Notes under the pieces: generated by a model
What the model saw: only the letters and a program-made list of their open reading frames with translations
Told to the model about the DNA's origin: nothing
Databases searched by the model: none
Part shown: positions 58,074 through 64,000 of the stretch, piece after piece
How the letters are laid out: every line of letters starts with the position of its first letter
Position numbering within the stretch: position 1 is the first letter of the stretch
Program-made: the position numbers and the translations under genes
NCBI GenBank assembly: GCA_964455395.1
Contig: CAYVWB010000009.1
Location: forward strand, 1-64,000
Length of the DNA: 64,000 bases
Source of the DNA: CAYVWB01 sp964455395
Lineage (GTDB): Bacteria > Desulfobacterota > Desulfovibrionia > Desulfovibrionales > Desulfovibrionaceae
Reading direction: 5' to 3'

Positions 58074-61000
58074 ATGCCACAGACTCCCTATTTCGACGCC
58101 GAGCCCCAGTGGTACAAGGACGCCATCATCTATGAACTCCACATCAAAGCATTTTTCGACGCCACAGGCGACGGCCTCGGCGACTTCAAAGGCCTCTACG
58201 AAAAGCTCGATTATCTGAAGGAGCTGGGCGTCACCGCGCTGTGGCTTTTGCCGTTCTATCCCTCCCCCTTGCGCGACGACGGCTACGACATCGCCGACTA
58301 CATGGACATCAACCCGGACTACGGCTCCATCCGGGACTTCAAGCGTTTCCTGAAAGCCGCGCACGAACGCGGGCTGCGCGTCATCACGGAGCTGGTGCTG
58401 AACCACACCTCCGATCGCCACGAGTGGTTCCAGAAAGCCCGCCGCGCCAAGCCCGGCTCTGCCGCCCGGGACTTCTACGTGTGGAGCGACACACCGGACA
58501 AATACACCGAAGCGCGCATCATCTTTCAGGATTTCGAGACCTCCAACTGGTCCTGGGACCCTGTGGCCAAAGCCTACTACTGGCACCGCTTCTATTCCCA
58601 TCAGCCCGATCTCAACTTCGAAAATTCGCGGGTGAAGAAGGCCCTCTTCAAGGTTATCGACTTCTGGTTCGCCATGGGTGTGGACGGCATGCGCCTGGAC
58701 GCCGTGCCCTATCTCTACGAGGAGGAAGGCACCAACTGCGAGAACCTGCCCCGCACGCACGAGTTCCTCAAGGAACTGCGCGCTTACGTGGATCAGCGCT
58801 ATGCGGACAAGATGTTTCTTGCGGAAGCCAACCAGTGGCCCGAAGACGCCGTGGCGTATTTCGGCGGGGGCGATGAATGCCACATGGCTTATCACTTCCC
58901 GGTCATGCCGCGCATCTTCATGGCGTTGTGGATGGAGGACCGCTTCCCCATCCTGGACATCATCGAGCAGACCCCGGCCATACCGGAGAACTGCCAATGG
59001 GCCATGTTCCTGCGCAACCACGACGAGCTCACCCTGGAGATGGTCTCCGACGAGGAACGCGACTACATGTATCGCGTCTACGCCCGAGACCGCCGCGCAC
59101 GCATCAACCTGGGCATCCGCCGCCGGCTGGCGCCTTTGATGAACAACAACCGCCGCAAGATAGAGCTCATCAACTTCATCCTCTTTTCCTTTCCAGGCAC
59201 GCCCATCGTCTACTACGGGGACGAGATCGGCATGGGCGACAACTACCACCTCGGCGACCGTGACGGCGTGCGCACCCCCATGCAGTGGAGTCCGGACAGA
59301 AACGCCGGCTTCTCCAAGACCAATCCCCAACGACTCTACCTGCCCACGGTCATCGACCCCGAATACCACTACGAAGTCGTCAACGTCGAAAACCAGGAGC
59401 AGAACCTCTCCTCCTTGCTGTGGTGGATGCGCCGCGTCATCAGCATGCGCAAACGCTACAAGGCCTTCGGCCGCGGGGGCATCGAATTCGTGGGCTGCGA
59501 CAACCCCAAGGTCCTTGCTTTCGTACGGGAATACGAGGACGAGCGCGTGCTGGTCATCGCCAACCTCTCGCGGTTCTCCCAGGTGGCGCGGCTGGATCTC
59601 TCGGACCACGCTGGCATGACGCCTGTGGACGTCTTCGGCGGCGCGCGGTTCCCGGACATCACGGAAGAAGCCTACGTGCTGCCCCTGGGACCCAACGACT
59701 ATTTCTGGTTCGACCTGGAAGCCGTGACCGAAGGACCCCGCGAAGCGCCCCTGCCCACCATCGCCCTCAAAGGCGGCGTCAAGGAGTTCATGGGCGAAGC
59801 CATGCGGCAGCGGCTTGCCGAGGATGTCATGGTCGCGCACCTCACCCACGTGGGCTGGCCCGGCGCCAGCTACCGCCGGCTCGTCAAGCTCCAGATCCTC
59901 GACATCATGCACGCGCCGGAGCTGCAGGACACCGCCTTCGTCCTCTTCGAACTCGGCTACGCCAGCGGCGCGCCCAACATGTGCTTCATGCCGCTCTCCC
60001 TGGTCCGGGGGGAGGAAGCAGCCCGGCTCAAAGTGGAGCTGCCCCAGACCGTGATCGCCAACATTCGCCTGGGCAAGGACGAAGAAGCCCTGCTGGTGAA
60101 CGGATGCCACCGCCGCGCCGTGCGCGACGCGTTGTTGAGCCTCTTCACCCGCAAGCGCCGGCTCAAAGGCGCTCGGGGCGAGGTGGCGGCCCACGCCACA
60201 CGCGAACTGGCCGCCAAAGCCCGCGAATACCCCATGGGCGTCACCTCCAGCGTCTTCAGCGGAGAGATGAACAACGTCGGCTTGCTCTATAGCGACTGCT
60301 TCTTCCTCAAACTCTATCAACCCGTGGATGAGGGCGTGAACCCCGAGGTGGAGCTCCTGGAATACTTCACCCGAGCCAACGCCTTCGCCAACACGCCGCG
60401 CTTCCTGGGCGCGCTCTCCTACGAGGAGTCCCGCTCCAAAGTGACGAGCCTGGGCGTGCTGCAAGCATACATCCCGGGACATCAGGAGGGGTACGAGTAC
60501 GTGAAGGACGCCTTCCGCCGCCATCTGGAGCGCGCGGCGGAAAACGGCGCTGCGCCGGCAAGCCCCGGCGTGGGCGAGTTCCTGCTGGAGATGGCCCGAG
60601 TGCTGGGGCGCCGCACGGGGGAATGCCACAGAGCCCTCGCCGAAGGCCCCGGGTTCGACCCGGAGCCCTTCACCACGCTCTACCAGCGGTCTGTCTACCA
60701 GTCCTTCCGCAACCTGGTGCGCAAGACGCTCATCTCACTGCGCGACGGCAAGGCCTCCATGGAGGAGCCCACCCGCCGCCTCGCTGCGCAGGTGCTCGCT
60801 GCGGAACCGGAACTGCTGGAACGCGTGGGCGCCATCACCCGCATGCGGCTCAAAGTGAAAAAGACGCGCATTCACGGCGATTACCACTTGGGCCAGACTC
60901 TCTTCACCGGCAAGGATTTCGTGCTCACCGACTTCGAAGGCGAGACCCAACGCTCCGTGGGAGACCGCCGGCTCAAGCGCTCCCCCTTGCGGGACGTGGC

Positions 61001-61424
61001 CGGCATGCTGCTTTCCATCTACAACGCCGCCCACGAGTCCTACCGCGAGCACGCCATCTGGGATGAAACGGCTGATGAACTCGACGCCGTTGTGGACCCC
61101 TTCAGTGAGACCGTGGGGCGCGCTTTCCTGGACGGCTACCTCGAGATCACCGCCGGCCAAGGCTTCGCCCCGGAAAATGGGGACGCCGCAGGGGCGCAGA
61201 ATGGCGGTGAATGGGCCAATGGGGCCGACTCGGATATCGGCGGCGACCCGCCTGCGCTGGCTGCCCTGCTGCGGTGCTTCGCCATCGAGCGCGCGCTCAT
61301 CGACCTGGAGCGCTCCCTTACCCACGATGGCGAACGCCTGGAGCCAGCCATGCACGCGCTCAAAGCGCTCCTGGAGGACCGTGGCGTCTGCGTGACGGCG
61401 AGTCCGCCACGCGAAGAGGCCTGA
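58074..61424 (+). CDS. treS: Trehalose synthase / maltokinase fusion (TreS-Mak)
   Basis: A 1116-residue bifunctional enzyme. Residues 1-550 are a GH13 trehalose synthase that interconverts trehalose and maltose: VITELVLNHTSDRH, the nucleophile Asp in GVDGMRLDA near 208, Glu in FLAEANQWPED near 250 and Asp in FLRNHDEL near 320. From about residue 600 a maltokinase follows, with the catalytic HGDYHLGQTLF near 935 and the Mg-binding DFEGE. Together they make maltose-1-phosphate from trehalose, the donor for the GlgE glucan pathway, although no glgE gene is in the window. No ribosome-binding site is evident at the ATG. A 224-base spacer separates it from malQ. Confidence 0.95.
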   Translation: MPQTPYFDAEPQWYKDAIIYELHIKAFFDATGDGLGDFKGLYEKLDYLKELGVTALWLLPFYPSPLRDDGYDIADYMDINPDYGSIRDFKRFLKAAHERGLRVITELVLNHTSDRHEWFQKARRAKPGSAARDFYVWSDTPDKYTEARIIFQDFETSNWSWDPVAKAYYWHRFYSHQPDLNFENSRVKKALFKVIDFWFAMGVDGMRLDAVPYLYEEEGTNCENLPRTHEFLKELRAYVDQRYADKMFLAEANQWPEDAVAYFGGGDECHMAYHFPVMPRIFMALWMEDRFPILDIIEQTPAIPENCQWAMFLRNHDELTLEMVSDEERDYMYRVYARDRRARINLGIRRRLAPLMNNNRRKIELINFILFSFPGTPIVYYGDEIGMGDNYHLGDRDGVRTPMQWSPDRNAGFSKTNPQRLYLPTVIDPEYHYEVVNVENQEQNLSSLLWWMRRVISMRKRYKAFGRGGIEFVGCDNPKVLAFVREYEDERVLVIANLSRFSQVARLDLSDHAGMTPVDVFGGARFPDITEEAYVLPLGPNDYFWFDLEAVTEGPREAPLPTIALKGGVKEFMGEAMRQRLAEDVMVAHLTHVGWPGASYRRLVKLQILDIMHAPELQDTAFVLFELGYASGAPNMCFMPLSLVRGEEAARLKVELPQTVIANIRLGKDEEALLVNGCHRRAVRDALLSLFTRKRRLKGARGEVAAHATRELAAKAREYPMGVTSSVFSGEMNNVGLLYSDCFFLKLYQPVDEGVNPEVELLEYFTRANAFANTPRFLGALSYEESRSKVTSLGVLQAYIPGHQEGYEYVKDAFRRHLERAAENGAAPASPGVGEFLLEMARVLGRRTGECHRALAEGPGFDPEPFTTLYQRSVYQSFRNLVRKTLISLRDGKASMEEPTRRLAAQVLAAEPELLERVGAITRMRLKVKKTRIHGDYHLGQTLFTGKDFVLTDFEGETQRSVGDRRLKRSPLRDVAGMLLSIYNAAHESYREHAIWDETADELDAVVDPFSETVGRAFLDGYLEITAGQGFAPENGDAAGAQNGGEWANGADSDIGGDPPALAALLRCFAIERALIDLERSLTHDGERLEPAMHALKALLEDRGVCVTASPPREEA

Positions 61425-61508
61425 TCGCGGCCCTCGGGCGGAAGCCTCAAGAATATGGGGGGCTGGGTGGATGGTTATGGGACCGACCCGAAGCCGCCCC
61501 TGTGACGT

Positions 61509-62654
61509 TCAGCCACCACGGACGATGGCGAGGATGGAGCGTTCTAAAAACGCCTCCATGCGCTCTAATAATCGCAGCGCGACATCCTGTTCGGCCCCGT
61601 TGAATGCAGCAGGCTCTGTTGCGCTTGTCTCCGCGGCGCGCATCAAATCATTGCGCCATGTCGATGCAGAGAAAGATGCATTGCTTATGATTGTATCCAC
61701 AAGATAAATCACCTCCGCTTCGGTGATCGCCGCATGGTGAATTGCTTCATGCTTCAAGTGCGAGGCGATCCAAGGGGCCACGGCCGTAAAACCAGCCGCC
61801 TCGACGTAAGTTGCGGACGCAGCCGCATACTGTGGATGCAACCGGCACACGTCATGCAGCAAGGCTGAGGCCGTGACCGCCTCCACATCCAACGCGAGTC
61901 CGGCGTGACGCAGCGCTGTTGCAAGGCGCTCCACCCCAGCCGCCACAGCGCGGCAGTGGGCGACCACCCCTCTATTGGCGTACCCCTCATCCACGGCGAG
62001 TTTCAGCAGCGCTTCGGCTTCGGATGCCGTGGGTATAGCGTTGCGCCGGGCGCGGGCGTCGCCGTCCGCCAAAGCGCGCGGGGTGTCCATGTCCAGGAGG
62101 ATGAACGCGTCAGCTGTGGGGACCGCCGTGGTATCGACGTTCTGCAGATAGCCTTGCATGCCGAATGATCCGTCATATTTGAGAATATCTGCAAAATGGG
62201 CCGCCCCGATGAGTGGCGGATGCCCCGGCTCGTCATGGAAGTGGGGGATGCAGATCGCTCGTGAATCCGTGGTGTTGCGCCAGACAGTCAGGAGTCGGTC
62301 GATGGTCGACGGTCGCACCAAGGGGATGTCCGCCGGCAGCAGGAACGCCGCCTCGACTCGGCTGGGCAAGGCGGCGAATCCCGCCTGGATCGACGAGAGC
62401 ATGCCCTCGGAATATTTGGGGTTGTGGATGACGGAAGCGCCCAGCCCCGCCGCCGCGGCCCCGACCTGCTCTGCAGCGTGTCCCGTGACGACGAGCGGCG
62501 TGACGCCGGCTTTTCGGAACAGCTCGACGCATCGTGAGAGCATGGTCCGGCCGGCCACCGACAGGAGCGGCTTCAGCGCGCCCATGCGGGAGGAAAAACC
62601 TGCGGCGATGACGATGGCGCCAAGAGTGGAGTCAACGTCCGCGCGCTGCCTCAT
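61509..62654 (-). CDS. MobA/MocA-like nucleotidyltransferase fused to an HD domain
   Basis: A 381-residue cytoplasmic protein. Residues 1-200 are an NTP-transferase domain with the signature IVIAAGFSSRMGALKPLL and the metal-binding LPADIPL near 108; this is the MocA-type cytidylyl/guanylyl-transferase branch that finishes molybdenum cofactors. Residues 210-381 are an HD-type domain (ALLHDVCRLH near 270 and a preceding His in VVAHCRAV). The fusion may link cofactor synthesis with nucleotide hydrolysis. Its start overlaps the xdhC stop by 4 bases (ATGA at 62651-62654), so the two work together. G+C content is a little lower than in the surroundings. Confidence 0.85.
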   Translation of the reverse strand: MRQRADVDSTLGAIVIAAGFSSRMGALKPLLSVAGRTMLSRCVELFRKAGVTPLVVTGHAAEQVGAAAAGLGASVIHNPKYSEGMLSSIQAGFAALPSRVEAAFLLPADIPLVRPSTIDRLLTVWRNTTDSRAICIPHFHDEPGHPPLIGAAHFADILKYDGSFGMQGYLQNVDTTAVPTADAFILLDMDTPRALADGDARARRNAIPTASEAEALLKLAVDEGYANRGVVAHCRAVAAGVERLATALRHAGLALDVEAVTASALLHDVCRLHPQYAAASATYVEAAGFTAVAPWIASHLKHEAIHHAAITEAEVIYLVDTIISNASFSASTWRNDLMRAAETSATEPAAFNGAEQDVALRLLERMEAFLERSILAIVRGG

Positions 62655-63757
62655 GTATTGTTCTCGTGACGGCGTTGGATGAGCTCGGCGACGATGCTCA
62701 CGCCGATCTCTTCGGGCGTCTGCGCGCCGATGGCGATCCCGATGGGGCTGTGAACCCTCGCCAAATCTACGTCAGTGAAGCCATGCTCACGCATTTTGGC
62801 GTACGTCGCCTCCCGCTTGGAGCGGCTGCCGATCATGCCGATGTAGCCGGCTTCCGTCGCCAGCGCCTGCCGCAGCACAAGGCCATCGTGGCTGTGACCG
62901 CGGGTGACGATGACGAGATGGCTGCGCGCGTCCATGGGTTCGTCCAGGGACTCGGGGGTGAAGATGTTGTCGAATGATTCCAGAATGATGACGCGATCCG
63001 CCTGTGGAAAACGCGAGCGGCAGGCGAACTCCGGGCGGTCGTCCAGGGCGACCACGCGGAAGCCGGCCAGCGCAGCCACGGCCGCGGTGGCCTGGGCCAC
63101 GTGGCCCGCCCCGAACAGGTAGACGGTGGCCGGAGGCGCGTGCGTCTCCACGAGCCAGCGCGCGTCGTTCTGCGGGTCCTGCGCGAGGCGCCACGCCGGC
63201 GATTCGGCCACACCCAGAGCATCCAGCGTGTCCCCGGGAAATGGCGCGCCGTGCTGCGCCGTGTCGTTGTCTCCTTGGACGAGGGCGCAACGCGTCAATG
63301 TCACGGCCTCGGCGTCGCCTTCCACAGGGGAGAGTCGCGTCGCCAGGGTGACAGGGTGGTGGCGACGCAGCGCCGCGGCGGCGGCGGAGAAGGCCACGTG
63401 GGACATGCCGCCCGGGGCGACGACTTCGAGGAGCATTTCCAGGCGGCCGCCGCAAATCATGTCCATGTCCGTGTCGCCGCGCTGTTCGCCGCCAGCCATG
63501 TCGATGACCATCAGTCGCGCCCGGGCGTTCTCGCCTTGGTGGTTCGTCAGCATTTCCAGGCAGATTGCCTGCGCCATGCCCTCCGCTTGGCCGCCGCCGA
63601 CGGTGCCAGCCGCGACGCCATCCGGAGTCACCAGCATGCGCGCGCCGGCGGTGCGCGGGGTGGAGCCGTCCTGGTGGAGGATGGTGGCGAGGGCGGCCGG
63701 TTCGCCGCGGTCAAGGCGGCGGGTGATGGACTCGATCAGCAAAGTGTGCTCGGACAT
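62651..63757 (-). CDS. XdhC-family molybdenum-cofactor maturation protein
   Basis: A 368-residue cytoplasmic protein of the XdhC/CoxI family, which binds molybdopterin cofactor and helps to sulfurate and insert it into xanthine-dehydrogenase-type enzymes. The N-terminal XdhC part has ATILHQDGSTPRTAGARML and GTVGGGQAE. The C-terminal Rossmann part has VYLFGAGHVAQATA near 235 and VIVTRGHSHD and YIGMIGSRSKR. The start at 63757 has AAGGGAG upstream; the longer frame to 63964 would add a basic extension. Its likely client is the molybdenum hydroxylase at 9720-13716, since no other client of this family is in the window. It is the first gene of the unit with the MobA-like gene. Confidence 0.92.
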   Translation of the reverse strand: MSEHTLLIESITRRLDRGEPAALATILHQDGSTPRTAGARMLVTPDGVAAGTVGGGQAEGMAQAICLEMLTNHQGENARARLMVIDMAGGEQRGDTDMDMICGGRLEMLLEVVAPGGMSHVAFSAAAAALRRHHPVTLATRLSPVEGDAEAVTLTRCALVQGDNDTAQHGAPFPGDTLDALGVAESPAWRLAQDPQNDARWLVETHAPPATVYLFGAGHVAQATAAVAALAGFRVVALDDRPEFACRSRFPQADRVIILESFDNIFTPESLDEPMDARSHLVIVTRGHSHDGLVLRQALATEAGYIGMIGSRSKREATYAKMREHGFTDVDLARVHSPIGIAIGAQTPEEIGVSIVAELIQRRHENNT

Positions 63758-64000
63758 GATGCGTGGGCTCCCTTGGGTGGGTGGATGGCGACGCGACGTG
63801 CGGGACCGGCGGGAAGCTGTCGAGACGTCCTCTGCACGAGGCGGATGCGCGTCCCTCCGGAGGCCCCATGATGCGGGAAATGCGGTCTGTGCGCAATCGT
63901 TCGTCGTCCGCGTCGGATCCCGGCAGAGCGGACGCCCAGGGTTGGCCGTGCGATCCGTCTTCAACGAACATGGGCCGCCGCGCGGTGGCGAGTCGCGCTG
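63758..64000. other. Right window edge, no gene identified
   Basis: The last 243 bases contain the xdhC upstream region. Open frames exist on both strands, but none has a ribosome-binding site or a recognisable protein. Confidence 0.4.

Noticed and set aside
57960..60629. 889-codon minus-strand frame
   Set aside because: Antisense to the trehalose synthase-maltokinase gene; no domain of its own.
1..64000. tRNA, rRNA, IS elements and attachment sites
   Set aside because: The spacers were read for cloverleaf T-arm sequences, transposase genes and inverted-repeat ends; none was convincing.

Overview
The window is high-GC (roughly two thirds G+C by eye) and comes from a sulfate-reducing bacterium of the Desulfovibrionaceae type. 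The best evidence is the left edge: the first 124 bases on the minus strand encode the start of the adenylylsulfate (APS) reductase beta subunit, a core enzyme of sulfate respiration. A tungsten-type aldehyde:ferredoxin oxidoreductase, a periplasmic molybdenum hydroxylase, sulfur-carrier and rhodanese genes and a cobalamin gene fit that lifestyle. No rRNA, tRNA, CRISPR array, IS element or phage was found, so this looks like a chromosomal segment.

Layout. 0-5 kb: aprB start, a YaeQ-like protein, an orphan small protein, then a minus-strand sulfur operon (MBL-fold/double-rhodanese protein broken by one in-frame stop, and two YeeE/YedE half-transporters). The larger half-transporter carries an acidic Ala/Pro/Glu repeat tract containing a 100-N assembly gap. 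5-9.4 kb: solute-binding protein, membrane diguanylate cyclase, Tat-exported phosphoesterase, lower-GC orphan membrane protein. 9.6-14.2 kb: periplasmic molybdenum aldehyde oxidoreductase (paoACB-like order) and a DsrE protein. 14.7-21.4 kb: orphan membrane protein, a repeat protein with a truncated CHAT-like domain, a hybrid histidine kinase with an HDOD partner. 21.6-25.1 kb: UspA, a carboxymuconolactone decarboxylase-like/thioredoxin/peroxiredoxin redox operon, cobT. 25.3-31.3 kb: a SlyD-like/methyltransferase fusion and an RND efflux pair.

31.4-41.2 kb is the most unusual block, all on the minus strand: an apparently exported, permuted PEP-synthase/glucan-dikinase-like protein overlapping a secreted YkuD-like (L,D-transpeptidase motif) protein, a paralogue of the latter with an altered active site, a TLC-type ATP/ADP-translocase-like carrier, and murB. 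Strong terminators divide the block into three transcription units. A periplasmic ATP-using enzyme beside a nucleotide carrier and cell-wall genes is my leading candidate for an undescribed envelope system.

41.6-46.8 kb: pyruvate kinase, a ferredoxin with four cluster motifs and AOR in one operon, then a BrkB/YihY membrane protein. 46.8-53.9 kb: a three-domain AMP-ligase/ACP/acyltransferase with an MFS partner, an LprI-like protein, asnS and a second binding protein. 54.1-55.9 kb: an amidoligase with an overlapping class-I glutamine-amidotransferase-fold peptidase, a second candidate for a little-described pathway. 56.3-61.4 kb: malQ and a trehalose synthase-maltokinase fusion. 61.5-63.8 kb: a MobA-like/HD protein and XdhC, the likely cofactor-maturation pair for the molybdenum hydroxylase at 10-13 kb.
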